NCBI RefSeq assembly: GCF_052065755.1
Contig: NZ_JBQHTK010000009.1
Coordinates: 17,560 to 81,559 of the forward strand
Reading direction: 5' to 3'
DNA length: 64,000 nt
DNA from: Allocoprococcus sp004560705
GTDB lineage: Bacteria; Bacillota; Clostridia; Lachnospirales; Lachnospiraceae
Numbering within the stretch: position 1 is the first letter of the stretch; each line of letters begins with the position of its first letter. Both the position numbers and the translations under genes were made by a program. The notes under the pieces were generated by a model. That model was not told the DNA's origin. It worked only from the letters and a program-made list of their open reading frames with translations, and made no database searches. Below, piece by piece: positions 34,187-43,267 of this stretch.

Positions 34187-36520
34187 TCATAATTCATTAA
34201 TTGTCTCTGTAATTGCCATATTCCGTATATTTTTTGTAGGAGCATAAACGGCAATAAAAGCTGAAGCAATAACAAACAATATAATAACAACAATAAGTGT
34301 CCCCGGAATATGCCATGCAATTCCAAAATGTCGGGTAATCAAGACATCATACATAAGTCTGCTTAACGGAAGCCCTGCAGCACATCCAACAATAAGACCT
34401 GAAATTGCATAAGTAAATGCTTCTGCAGAGATCATTTTCGTAAGCTGATGATCATCCATTCCGACAGCCCGCATGACCCCATATTGCCGGATTCGTGCAG
34501 ATACGCTCATAGAAATACTGTTGATAATATAAAACACCGTAATCATTGCAATAATTGTCATGAAACCATATCCAATAATCCTCGTTGCCCAATAAGTGGC
34601 GGTGGTTTCCTGATTGGACTTTCGATTATCTGTAAATATCTCTTCGTTGTCTGCAAAAGTACTGATCTGCTTAATGGTTTCTTCTGTTGCGCCACTTGTC
34701 AACTTCACATTGAGCATAGTATACTTCTGTTCCCCCAGTAAATGTTCAAATGTTTCCTCAGAACATATCAGTATCATATCATCTGAAAACAATCCATCAG
34801 AGATTTCGCATGCAACTTCAACTTCTGTTCCAGCAATTTGAATTGTATCTCCAACATGTAATGGATTATTTTTATTGCAAATCGTCATAACCTTTCCATT
34901 ATCACCATAAATTTCAGAGATATTTCCTTGTACCACATCCTCGGCAGCACAATCAAGCATATAGCTATCATAAGATACCATATTCACACGATCCAGAGGT
35001 ACTTGTGAAGAGGATGCTGGGATATCACCCAAATATGTATTTCCATAAACTTTAGAGACTCCCGGTATTTTTCCAATCTCGTTCACCAGTGATTTTTCGA
35101 TCGTACAGGCATTTGCATATCCGTTGATGGTACAATCTGGCTGCCAGGATCGCAGCGATGGAAGAAGCGCACGGGCAAAGTCCATTCCCACTGAAAAACA
35201 CAAAAACATAATAATACTGAGTGCAAAAGAACCTGTCATAAGTAACCAGTTTTTTCTGGACGACATTGCATGATGAACTCCCAATGATGATTCTATTTTC
35301 AAAAGTGATTTTTTTGCCGCATGATGCACGCTTATCTGTTTTTGTGTTCCACCCAAGACTGCCGCTGCCGGTGGTACTTTGGCGGCTCCCCTTGCAGGAG
35401 ACTGGGCAGCCAGAAGAACTGTCACCAGTCCTACAAGTATCCCGCTTGTAATTCCGGCTATGCTTACTGCAAATACCGGCATAGTGGAAAACTCACCACC
35501 AATCCCATATCGCAAAATTGCGCACAAACCACTGCTGGTGACAATTCCAAGAAGCACTCCTGCCGGAATTCCAAGTTTACACCAATTCAATGCCTCCAGA
35601 CGAACAAACCGCATGATTTGCTGACGACTAGCACCAATACAGCGCATCATTCCAAAAAACTTTATTCTCTGGCTGATATTGCTATTCATGCTTCCCGAAA
35701 TCATCAGTACACCAGCCAAAAGTACAAGAACAAACAAAACAGCCGCTATACTATACATATTTTTCATAGATTCATTTCTGCTGGCACCTGACATTCCCAT
35801 CAAACCAGTATTTTCAGAAATCGTATCATCCGACAGATGATACTGTTGCTCTATTTCCGTTCTTGCTTTCGCTGCTTCCTTCGCACTTTGAAACTGTACA
35901 TAAAAATTTGATGGAATACTGTCTATTCCGTTTTGCTCCACAATATGATGAAATGCCTCTCTCGTCATATACACACCGACCAGATACGACTGACCCTGAT
36001 AATATTCTGGATCATCCTCACCAAAACCAGAGATTGTATACTCTGAATCTCCGGCAGGAGTACGAAGCATAACAGAATCACCAATTTTCAGATTCAAATA
36101 ATCTCTCGCATTTGTCCCAAGCATGACTTCATACTCATTTTCAGGAAATTTCCCCTCTTTTAATCCATTCGAAATCTGTTCGATGTAAGAATCATCCGTG
36201 CCACACAGGACAGCCCTTTTTTCCCCGATAAAATAAGGTTGCTCTGCATTTATATTAAATACAGACGACCATCCTGTTGCTGTAACATCCGATCTTTGTC
36301 CTATCTCTGAAGCAATCTCATCCGATATATTTTCCAGCTGTATATGCCAGTTTCCATGTTTATTCAACATACGTGATGTTTCTGTCCGCACCATCATGTC
36401 TGCCATACTGAAAACTACTGTTACCAGAAATACAGAAATAATAATACAAAGCAAAGTCATACGATTTTGTTTTCTCCGCACTTTTGCAGAAATAGAAATC
36501 AGACTTAAATAGCTTTTCAT
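34187..36520 (-). CDS. FtsX-like ABC transporter permease
   Basis: A protein of about 777 residues; ATG 36520 has GGGGAGGTG 7 nt upstream. It has an N-terminal membrane helix (18-40), a large extracytoplasmic domain (45-260), three helices near 265-390 (FtsX domain 1), another helix (about 430), a second extracytoplasmic domain (450-640) and a second FtsX domain (650-770). Such two-domain permeases with a MacB-type ATPase and a two-component system in the same locus usually respond to peptide antibiotics or envelope stress; substrate unknown. The start overlaps the region next to the ATPase stop (36523). Confidence 0.85.
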   Translation of the reverse strand: MKSYLSLISISAKVRRKQNRMTLLCIIISVFLVTVVFSMADMMVRTETSRMLNKHGNWHIQLENISDEIASEIGQRSDVTATGWSSVFNINAEQPYFIGEKRAVLCGTDDSYIEQISNGLKEGKFPENEYEVMLGTNARDYLNLKIGDSVMLRTPAGDSEYTISGFGEDDPEYYQGQSYLVGVYMTREAFHHIVEQNGIDSIPSNFYVQFQSAKEAAKARTEIEQQYHLSDDTISENTGLMGMSGASRNESMKNMYSIAAVLFVLVLLAGVLMISGSMNSNISQRIKFFGMMRCIGASRQQIMRFVRLEALNWCKLGIPAGVLLGIVTSSGLCAILRYGIGGEFSTMPVFAVSIAGITSGILVGLVTVLLAAQSPARGAAKVPPAAAVLGGTQKQISVHHAAKKSLLKIESSLGVHHAMSSRKNWLLMTGSFALSIIMFLCFSVGMDFARALLPSLRSWQPDCTINGYANACTIEKSLVNEIGKIPGVSKVYGNTYLGDIPASSSQVPLDRVNMVSYDSYMLDCAAEDVVQGNISEIYGDNGKVMTICNKNNPLHVGDTIQIAGTEVEVACEISDGLFSDDMILICSEETFEHLLGEQKYTMLNVKLTSGATEETIKQISTFADNEEIFTDNRKSNQETTATYWATRIIGYGFMTIIAMITVFYIINSISMSVSARIRQYGVMRAVGMDDHQLTKMISAEAFTYAISGLIVGCAAGLPLSRLMYDVLITRHFGIAWHIPGTLIVVIILFVIASAFIAVYAPTKNIRNMAITETINEL

Positions 36521-36522
36521 GA

Positions 36523-37200
36523 TTAGCACCTCCCCAGATCCGTCAAAACGCCATCTGACACCTGAAGTACCCGGTCTGCAATCTGTGCAATACTCCGATT
36601 ATGCGTAATCATAATAATTGTCTGTGCATATTTTTTGGATGCTTCTTTCAATAGAGCAATCACTTCACTGCTGTTTTGTGAATCCAGATTTCCGGTCGGC
36701 TCATCCGCAAGAATCAGAGACGGTCTCGTTAAAAGAGCCCTCCCGATTGCTACTCTTTGCTGCTGTCCACCAGACAACTGATTTGGCAGATGATTCCGTC
36801 GTTCTTTTAAATTCAATACAGTAAGTAATTCTTCCAGATACTTTTTATTTGGTTTCTGATAATCCAGAAGCACAGGGAATATCATATTCTGTTCTACAGT
36901 TAATTCTGGAATCAGATTAAATGCCTGAAAAATGAAACCAATATTCCGGCGGCGAAAAACTGTCAGTTTCCTTTCTCTCATGGAAAAGATATCCTTTCCA
37001 TCAATATACACTTTCCCGGAAGTAGGTGTATCTAATGCCCCCAAGGTGTTGAGCAGCGTACTCTTTCCAGAACCAGATTCACCAACGACCGCCACAAATT
37101 CACCCTTAGGAACAGAAAAACTCACATTTTTCAAAGCCTGTACAGCAGTCTCTCCACTGCCATACGTTTTACAAACAGATTTTACTTCTAATAAATCCAT
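36523..37200 (-). CDS. MacB/LolD-type ABC transporter ATPase
   Basis: A 225-residue protein. Walker A GESGSGKSTLL, Q-loop FIFQAFNLIPEL, signature LSGGQQQRVAIGRAL, Walker B LILADEPTGNLDS, H-loop MITHNRSIA. It powers the FtsX-like permease encoded next to it. A 75-bp gap separates it from the histidine kinase gene upstream. Confidence 0.93.
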   Translation of the reverse strand: MDLLEVKSVCKTYGSGETAVQALKNVSFSVPKGEFVAVVGESGSGKSTLLNTLGALDTPTSGKVYIDGKDIFSMRERKLTVFRRRNIGFIFQAFNLIPELTVEQNMIFPVLLDYQKPNKKYLEELLTVLNLKERRNHLPNQLSGGQQQRVAIGRALLTRPSLILADEPTGNLDSQNSSEVIALLKEASKKYAQTIIMITHNRSIAQIADRVLQVSDGVLTDLGRC

Positions 37201-37275
37201 TAGATCAACACCTCTTTCTTTTTTTGATTTATTGGAAGAATATCATTGCCACCTTACTGTAGCATTACTGTAAAA

Positions 37276-38322
37276 CTACAATTTTGTAGGAATCAAAAAA
37301 TTTATGATAAATATTGTTCCTTCCCCCAATGCACTATCCACCTCAATCGTGCCATTATGTTCTTCAATAATCGCCTTTGCCAGTGGCAATCCAAGTCCCA
37401 GTCCCTGAATATCTTTTGAAAAACGACTACGATAAAACCGTTTAAAAATATGATGCAGATCTTCCGGATGAATCCCGCACCCGTTATCTTTTATCTGAAT
37501 CTGAATCAAAGACGAAAACTGTCTCCATTCTATATGAACAAAATCACCCTCTTTTATATGATCCAGTGCATTTTTTACAATATTATCAATTGCTTCCATC
37601 ATCCAGTCCCGATCACAATAAAGCATAAGAGAATCATCACCAGTAAAAGTAAGTGTTTTTCGATCCTGTTTGGCTCTATATGCAAAATGAAGTTCTACAT
37701 CTTTCATTAGATCCTCCACATTTTCCATACGTTTTTCAAAGACAATGGAACCGGCATCCAGCTTTGTTATTTTCAAAAGGTTCTGCACCAGAGTCTCCAT
37801 CCGGTCAAGCTCTTTCTCTGACAATGAAGCAAACTCCTGAATGTCAGATATACATTTTACTTCCTCTTGCATTAACCCATTATAAATATTCAATGCTGCC
37901 AACGGTGTTTTCAACTGGTGAGAAATATTCGATATGGTATTTTTCAAAAATTCTTTTTCTCTGTTTTCGTTTGACGCCTGGGCACTTAACACGGCTGCCA
38001 GAGTATTTACAGAATGAAAAAGTCTGTATATTTCCCCTTCCTCGTCACAGGCAATTCTAGCATCTATATCTCCATCCAGAAATGCATTAATCTGATCCAC
38101 TGCATTTTCCAACATCCGGTTTTGTCTGCTAAAGTACCGGTAACATAAACCCAATACCATCAAAAGCAACAAAAGAAAAAGGATAAAAATCAATATTAAA
38201 GCACGAAGATTTCTAGAAAGAAACCAGACTCCTATCTCCGTTAACAGGCAAAAGCTTCCCACAACGCCTACTATCGCATAAAACAAATACTTAATTTCTC
38301 GATTTGCTATTATTTTCATCAT
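37276..38322 (-). CDS. Sensor histidine kinase
   Basis: A protein of about 348 residues; ATG 38322 has CTGAGGATT just upstream and lies 6 nt after the response-regulator stop. Two membrane helices (8-32, 38-62) enclose only a short loop, so there is no sizeable sensor domain. A HAMP-like linker is followed by HisKA with SNISHQLKTPLAALNIY (phospho-His) and HATPase with NIVKNALDH, DNGCGIHPED and GLGLGLPLAKAI. With such a short loop, signal may come from the ABC transporter, as in Bce-type systems; that is inference. Confidence 0.9.
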   Translation of the reverse strand: MMKIIANREIKYLFYAIVGVVGSFCLLTEIGVWFLSRNLRALILIFILFLLLLLMVLGLCYRYFSRQNRMLENAVDQINAFLDGDIDARIACDEEGEIYRLFHSVNTLAAVLSAQASNENREKEFLKNTISNISHQLKTPLAALNIYNGLMQEEVKCISDIQEFASLSEKELDRMETLVQNLLKITKLDAGSIVFEKRMENVEDLMKDVELHFAYRAKQDRKTLTFTGDDSLMLYCDRDWMMEAIDNIVKNALDHIKEGDFVHIEWRQFSSLIQIQIKDNGCGIHPEDLHHIFKRFYRSRFSKDIQGLGLGLPLAKAIIEEHNGTIEVDSALGEGTIFIINFLIPTKL

Positions 38323-38327
38323 AATCC

Positions 38328-39014
38328 TCAGGAATTCACATTCCATTTATATCCCATCCCGCGAACCGTCACAATCATTTCCGGTTTTCCAGGATCATTT
38401 TCCACTTTCATACGAAGCCTACGAATATATACAGTCAGAGTATTATTATCGACATAGTTACCATCGCAATCCCACAACTGATCAAGGATCTGATCTTTAG
38501 AAAGCACTATATTCGCATTCTTCATAAAATAGCAGAGCATCTTATATTCAACCGCAGTCAGTTCTAATAATTCTCCATTTTTATAAGCCAGACCCTTCAA
38601 TAAAAGCACTTTTATCCCATTTGACTGAAGTTCTGTATCTGCCTGTCCAAAATTTTTTGTCCGCCTGAGCAGAGCATTTACTCTGGAAATTAAGACACCC
38701 AATTTAAATGGTTTTGTAATATAATCGTCACCGCCTATATCAAGCCCCATCATAATATTGGTTTCCTCATCAGAAGCAGTCAGAAATATAATCGGCACTT
38801 TGGAACACTGCCGAACTTTCCTACAGAAATCGAAACCAGAACCATCCGGAAGTGAAACGTCTAAGATTAGCAAATCATATTTACCATCATCCCAGATCAC
38901 ATCCGCCTCTTTCAAAGTCCTTGCGACATCTACAGAAAAATCCTGCTTTTTCAAAGCATATGTAAGCCCGGTTATGAGACTTAAGTCGTCTTCAAGAAGT
39001 AATATTCTATTCAT
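38328..39014 (-). CDS. OmpR-family response regulator
   Basis: A 228-residue protein; ATG 39014 with GATGAGAAG upstream. Receiver domain (1-115): RILLLEDD, phospho-acceptor Asp in DLLILDVSLPDG, LTASDEE and Lys in DYITKPFKLG. The C-terminal winged helix (130-225) has ELTAVEYKMLCYFMKN and VDNNTLTVYIRRLRMKVE. It probably activates the ABC genes encoded downstream. Confidence 0.93.
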   Translation of the reverse strand: MNRILLLEDDLSLITGLTYALKKQDFSVDVARTLKEADVIWDDGKYDLLILDVSLPDGSGFDFCRKVRQCSKVPIIFLTASDEETNIMMGLDIGGDDYITKPFKLGVLISRVNALLRRTKNFGQADTELQSNGIKVLLLKGLAYKNGELLELTAVEYKMLCYFMKNANIVLSKDQILDQLWDCDGNYVDNNTLTVYIRRLRMKVENDPGKPEMIVTVRGMGYKWNVNS

Positions 39015-39810
39015 CGTTCTTCTCATCTCCCAGTAATAAAAAATGAATGTTAAGCGTATATACCCACTTCTATTATACTTCTCAATTATTGAAAGGCAAC
39101 TTACAGAAATGTAGGAATCCCATTTCCTGTTATTCATAAAACCTGATAAAAGTTATAGTTCAAAGTAAAAGCATTTACATATGAGGAAATCTACTTTCCT
39201 AAATATACACTTTATCAAAAATCTATTCTTGATAAACAGGTAGAACACACATAATAAATGCCAGATTTCAGAAACGCAAAAGAGCACTCCCGAACAATCA
39301 ACTCCATTTTATTGAAGCCACACATGCTACAAACACTACAAACAAAATGAAAGCTACTGATATCCACCATTATCTACATGAAAGTAAAACTGTAAGAGGT
39401 GTAGATTCCGACAGTAACTAAACGCTTACAATGAATTTTATTGTTGTTCAAAAGCAAGGCTTTATCTCAACACACAACCAAAATCGATTACAGATTCTCT
39501 TTATAGTGTTTATAGCTTCCAACCGGATTATCAATCCATAGCTAAAAGCACAATAAAAACTCTCAACCCCCAAAGAAAAGAAAGAAATTTTGCCGTTTCG
39601 TTACAATACTCAAAATCGCTGCATCCCATTAAATATAAGGGATACAGCGATTTTATTTTACTAACGGTCAAAGATACAAGTTTTTTTATCACAAATAAGA
39701 ACATTAAGCAAAATAATTTTTCTCTCCCATTTCTTGCAAACGGTATTTTTAGTGTTCTTACAAATAAGTTTATATAAAATTCTTTGATAATAACACTCTT
39801 CACAAATATA
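39015..39810. other. Intergenic region of about 800 bp
   Basis: I see no supported gene. It includes an inverted repeat TTTATCAA (39211-39218) / TTGATAAA (39229-39236), possibly an operator for the two-component promoter, and the terminator at 39612-39654. Confidence 0.5.
39612..39654. terminator. Bidirectional terminator
   Basis: AAAATCGCTGCATCCC and GGGATACAGCGATTTT pair with a single interior mismatch (CA/TA) and T/A tracts on both sides. It would end the 39811-41217 gene. Confidence 0.75.
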
Positions 39811-41217
39811 TTAAAGCATATCAGTCTTTATTTCTGAAGCAAGATTTCCTCCGCCATGTTTACTGTCACTACCAGATGCTGCCATTGTAAATAGATATCT
39901 GGGATCTCCATTATATGTAAGTTTATAATGACCACCCTCTTTAGTAATGACAAAACCAAACTCTTTTAAATCCCGTTTTAAACTTTCTCCAACTTTTGTA
40001 TAGCCTTTTAATATTCGTTTAATGTCTTCTCGTTTTTTATTTAAAGCACCGGTAGGTTCGTTACATTCCAAAATATCTTGTAGTATATGTTCTTTACGAG
40101 TTTTCTTTTTTACATGATTAAGTTGGTTATCAAGTATCTCCAATATCTGATCCTTAATTTCTCCTTCATAAAGTTCATCTTCTATGCCGTAATACAACAG
40201 AGGTACTTCTGTAACTCGTTCATACTTTCCTCTAAGTCCCTGGTTTTCAGCTTGCAATGCCATTATACGATTATTCAATTCCTCGATTGTATGCTCTTTT
40301 TCCTCAAGTTCTTCAGCGAAATTATCGTAAACTTCAAACACTTCATTTTCAGCTTGGGCTTTCTTTTCAGTAGCACTTGCATATCGTAATTTTAATAGTT
40401 CATTCTGAACGCCTTCCCAAGTCATCATTCTATCACGGGCCTGCTGATTAACATATCGACAAACAATAGCTACAATTCGGTCTATCAATATTTCTTCTCG
40501 CCCTTCGTATTTACCTGTCGAAATTATTTTATGTGATGCAGAACTACTTGGATAATAAATACCAACACTTCCATGATGAGAATTTTTTCCACAGCAAGTT
40601 TCTCTAAGAATTTTTGATACATCTGCATCCTCTTCTATAAGTACATGAGCAACTCCACGTAACCTATATGACAATTCCTTAACTTTGAATGGATATCGCC
40701 CCCAAGATTTTGTCACATATATTACAGGCATAGAATATATGACATTTCTGCATATGATATTTTCTATAGTTTTATAATTTTCTTTAGTGATTGAAATTGG
40801 CTGAGCACTTATTTGCATATCACCATCAGTTCCCACATAATCTTTATCAAGTAACATATTAACAATAACCGGTGGTTTAAACTTAGGAACAAAGCCAATC
40901 GTATCGACAGTCGCTTCTCTATCTAATTTAATTGAAAAGATATGTGTATTAAAATTCACAACGATATCTGTGTTCCATATAATATTGTTTTCATCTAGCT
41001 GATGAAATCGAATAGCAACAGTATTATACGTACGAATTTCTTCAATTGCTAAAGATAAATTTCCCTCTTCAAATTTTATGTTTCTCGTTTTTCCATCCCA
41101 TGTCAGACTATTTATTTTATTATGAGGGCTACCTTGATTCCATTCAATTACAAGTTTAATCAACTCATCTTGCGTTAAAGATTCCTTTACTGAAAAAGTT
41201 GCAGAATAAATTTGCAT
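39811..41217 (-). CDS. 468-aa protein of unknown function, HicA-like tail
   Basis: I do not recognise the family. The N-terminal 90 residues look like an alpha/beta domain (MQIYSATFSVKESLTQDELI). Residues 90-290 form a second domain with KSWGRYPFKVKELSYRLRGVAH and RETCCGKNSHHGSVGIYYPS. A coiled coil follows (300-345, LEEKEHTIEELNNRIMALQA). The last 60 residues (LKRDLKEFGFVITKEGGHYK, LTYNG) have the K/R...GF...GGHYK pattern of HicA-type double-stranded-RNA-binding folds. The isolated gene between defence-type genes and the XRE/HNH module suggests a defence role, not shown. Confidence 0.5.
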   Translation of the reverse strand: MQIYSATFSVKESLTQDELIKLVIEWNQGSPHNKINSLTWDGKTRNIKFEEGNLSLAIEEIRTYNTVAIRFHQLDENNIIWNTDIVVNFNTHIFSIKLDREATVDTIGFVPKFKPPVIVNMLLDKDYVGTDGDMQISAQPISITKENYKTIENIICRNVIYSMPVIYVTKSWGRYPFKVKELSYRLRGVAHVLIEEDADVSKILRETCCGKNSHHGSVGIYYPSSSASHKIISTGKYEGREEILIDRIVAIVCRYVNQQARDRMMTWEGVQNELLKLRYASATEKKAQAENEVFEVYDNFAEELEEKEHTIEELNNRIMALQAENQGLRGKYERVTEVPLLYYGIEDELYEGEIKDQILEILDNQLNHVKKKTRKEHILQDILECNEPTGALNKKREDIKRILKGYTKVGESLKRDLKEFGFVITKEGGHYKLTYNGDPRYLFTMAASGSDSKHGGGNLASEIKTDML

Positions 41218-41778
41218 AAAACAGAAAACCTTCTTTCTTTTGTAAATAATATTTCAGAATTACATTGTTACATGCTATTGAAAAACTATGTTTAATCATA
41301 TAAACAATTCTACCATATAACGACTTTTCTCACTAGTCAAAAAATTCTAACCATTTTATTAATAATATCGTTTAACCCTGTTCCAATCGTGAAAATGGAG
41401 TCAGGTACCATAAAGCTTTCAAAACGAAGTGCAAAATCAACAGCAGACAATGTGATTTATACCATTTCCAAACGGTTAAATAAATCTGTTTTAATCCGAC
41501 AAATTAAGCCGCGTTTAATTTGTCGAACAATACGGTGCATTCTATATCCCTTTTAGACTTAATTGATATCTCCTATCATTAAAAACTTCTTTCATGTTAT
41601 ATTCAAACATGTCATACAGTTGCCATATTTCACATTTGTAACTGCCAAATAATACTGCGGTCAAATTTATGGATTCTTCAAGATACTTTTCCTAACTATT
41701 ATCAGACTCTGCAAAGTACAATCCCCTCGAAAACCTAATTGTTTCCGAGGGGATTATACTATAAAAAAATAACATTTC
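41218..41778. other. Intergenic region of about 560 bp
   Basis: I see no gene. It holds an inverted repeat ACAAATTAA...TTTAATTTGT near 41502-41525 and the terminator at 41720-41755. Confidence 0.4.
41720..41755 (-). terminator. Terminator of the HNH/XRE operon
   Basis: AATCCCCTCG (41720-41729) and CGAGGGGATT (41746-41755) are perfect complements with a 16-nt loop, 24 bp beyond the last stop codon. Confidence 0.75.
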
Positions 41779-42075
41779 TTATTTTTCACAAGTCTTCTGC
41801 TTATTTGCAGACACTAATGTTACCCCACCTTTTAACGAAAACTCCTCCGTTCTTTTATTACATGCTTCACAAGCAGGGATAATTTTCTCTCCACTGACAT
41901 TCGGATTATATACATGTGCACCTAATGTTGCATCATTATTACATCCCAAAATTGAACATTTCTCAGGCCATGGTTTTCCAGAATTATTAATCCAATGGTT
42001 TTTCCACGAACCACATTTACACTCTCTGTTTTTTGTTCCAATTTTATTTTTCCAACCGTGACAAGTAACGTCCAT
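41779..42075 (-). CDS. Small HNH-like zinc protein
   Basis: A 98-residue protein. Two Cys pairs (ECKCGSWKNHW and CSILGCNNDATLGAHVYNPN) and CEACNKR resemble a zinc-bound beta-beta-alpha metal fold as in HNH nucleases, but the 'GAHV' block replaces a canonical HNH, so nuclease activity is uncertain. It begins 2 nt after the XRE gene stop. The three-gene set may be a toxin-antitoxin or defence unit. Confidence 0.55.
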   Translation of the reverse strand: MDVTCHGWKNKIGTKNRECKCGSWKNHWINNSGKPWPEKCSILGCNNDATLGAHVYNPNVSGEKIIPACEACNKRTEEFSLKGGVTLVSANKQKTCEK

Positions 42076-42077
42076 AA

Positions 42078-42839
42078 CTATATTCCTCCAACATTTAAAT
42101 TTTCTTGAACAAGCTGCTTTTTGATTTCTTCTATGATTTCTTCCTCATTCAGATCAATGCCTTTTTTTTCATATTCTGCAACCATCATTTGAATTCGTTC
42201 TTTTAAGTTATTATTTCGTTCATCACGTTTATTTTTCTTTTGTGTTTTAATTTCAATACAACGATTTAAAAATGCTTGATAGTCCGCCTCATCATATGAG
42301 TCAGGTTTTTCAAGTAAATCATGAAATGTTTTAAACATATTTGCAAAATATGATTTTTGACTTTCTTTAATATCTTCTATTTCCCTTATATTATTAAGGT
42401 AAATAAAATACTCTACTAGATGCAGAAATATTTCATTCTCGTGATAATTAGAAATAAGGATATTAATAAAAGTATAAACATCTTTATTCCAATCATCTGT
42501 TTTGAAATCTTTTGTCATATTACGTACTATTAATGAAACATAATCTGCTGCTTCTGGACTCAAATCGCTTGTTCCATATTTTTGATCTCTATTTAAAAGA
42601 TTTTCAATTTGTTGCAAATTACGTTCAAATTCCTTTGCAGAAAAATCTTGAACACTAAATAATCTTTTAAAAATAATATTATATCGCTCTTTTGGGATTA
42701 CCTGTCCACTCTCAAACATCTCTATGTATGTATCTAAAGTTGGTCTGGATAATCCTATTCTTTCTGCAAATTCTTTTTGCGTAATCCCAACATTTTTTAA
42801 ATATTTCTTAATATTATCCATATCATTTATGCAAGGCAT
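42078..42839 (-). CDS. XRE regulator with long C-terminal domain
   Basis: A 253-residue protein. The HTH is at 8-65: IKKYLKNVGITQKEFAERIG, then LSRPTLDTYIEMFESGQVIP. The C-terminal 180 residues are helical and charged with no known domain. The start codon lies inside the palindrome AGGCATA-N5-TATGCCT (42834-42852), so autoregulation at the DNA or RNA level is likely. The next gene begins 2 nt after its stop. Confidence 0.75.
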   Translation of the reverse strand: MPCINDMDNIKKYLKNVGITQKEFAERIGLSRPTLDTYIEMFESGQVIPKERYNIIFKRLFSVQDFSAKEFERNLQQIENLLNRDQKYGTSDLSPEAADYVSLIVRNMTKDFKTDDWNKDVYTFINILISNYHENEIFLHLVEYFIYLNNIREIEDIKESQKSYFANMFKTFHDLLEKPDSYDEADYQAFLNRCIEIKTQKKNKRDERNNNLKERIQMMVAEYEKKGIDLNEEEIIEEIKKQLVQENLNVGGI

Positions 42840-42852
42840 AAATGATATGCCT
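42834..42852. promoter_or_regulatory. Palindrome over the XRE start codon
   Basis: AGGCATA (42834-42840) and TATGCCT (42846-42852), a perfect 7-bp inverted repeat around AATGA, covers the ATG at 42837-42839. Confidence 0.6.
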
Positions 42853-42861
42853 CGCCACTCC

Positions 42862-42999
42862 TTATTTTGTCTTTTTTGATGCTCTCTGTGCTAACGCACT
42901 TCCAGCTGCAGTTTTAGATTTTGCACTTGTACGCCCATCTCTAAGAACCGCTGACGCTGCTGAGGCTGCACGTTTCGAAGTCTGTTTACTATTCTTCAT
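42862..42999 (-). CDS. 45-aa Ala/Ser/Lys-rich basic protein
   Basis: ATG 42999 with GAGGAGGAG upstream; stop TAA at 42862-42864. It begins MKNSKQTSKRAASAASAVLR and continues with DGRTSAKSKTAAGSALAQRA and KKTK. The pattern (K-x-TSK-x-AS..A..VL-D-x-RTS-x-SK..AGSAL-Q) is that of a small conserved family seen in many bacteria, function unknown. Its composition is histone-like. First gene of the XRE/HNH operon. Confidence 0.75.
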   Translation of the reverse strand: MKNSKQTSKRAASAASAVLRDGRTSAKSKTAAGSALAQRASKKTK

Positions 43000-43043
43000 T
43001 GAATTCTCCTCCTCTATCAATACTCAATAAAAAAAGAAAGCAC

Positions 43044-43130
43044 TTGACAAAACCCGCATCCCACGTCAAAATATATTTGGTTCGTATTCCTTCGAGGGAT
43101 ACTTGGTCTTGCATAGCAAGACCTTTTTTA
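43044..43130 (+). ncRNA. Candidate small RNA with two hairpins
   Basis: TTGACA (43044-43049) with a weak AAAATA about 18 bp downstream could start a + strand RNA near 43080. It would hold hairpin 1, GTATTCC-UUCG-type loop-GGGATAC (43084-43102), and hairpin 2, GGTCTTGC/GCAAGACC, followed by T6 (43105-43130). It runs divergently from the 45-aa/XRE/HNH operon. The promoter is weak, so a lone terminator is the other reading. Confidence 0.4.
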
Positions 43131-43153
43131 TTGGCAATTCAATTATATGTGTT

Positions 43154-43196
43154 TTTACATATTTTGTAAAGGTTTTATTTTTACATATTTTGTAAA
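43154..43196. repeat. Two TTTACA-N5-TGTAAA palindromes near attR
   Basis: TTTACATATTTTGTAAA occurs at 43154-43170 and 43180-43196, 26 bp apart, inside element A about 70-110 bp from the recombination core. Possible accessory sites for excision control. Confidence 0.55.
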
Positions 43197-43239
43197 TTTT
43201 TACTTTTCATTCCATATTTTATTTTACCGTCCACACAAA

Positions 43240-43267
43240 CCGTTCTATTTTATCACTACCATATGTA
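43240..43267 (-). other. attR of element A, core TACATA (site 1)
   Basis: The core TACATA lies at 43262-43267 on the - strand. The element-side arm is TGGTAGTGATAAAATAGAAC followed by GG. It mirrors the attL arm at 15 of 22 positions. The host side is spoIIID copy 1. Confidence 0.82.

Larger units (their letters stand above)
24038..43267. mobile_element. Element A interrupting spoIIID (19.2 kb)
   Basis: Its limits are two TACATA cores, 24038-24043 and 43262-43267. Joining the outer flanks gives GTA CAT AAA GAC and restores spoIIID in frame; joining the inner flanks gives a 50-bp imperfect palindrome. It carries the serine recombinase at one end and defence-type, replication, transporter and regulatory cargo. 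It has the layout of the sigK skin element, but in a different sporulation gene. Confidence 0.85.

Noticed and set aside
39531..39803. A 90-codon - strand open frame
   Set aside because: It runs through a strong terminator hairpin and has no RBS or family features.
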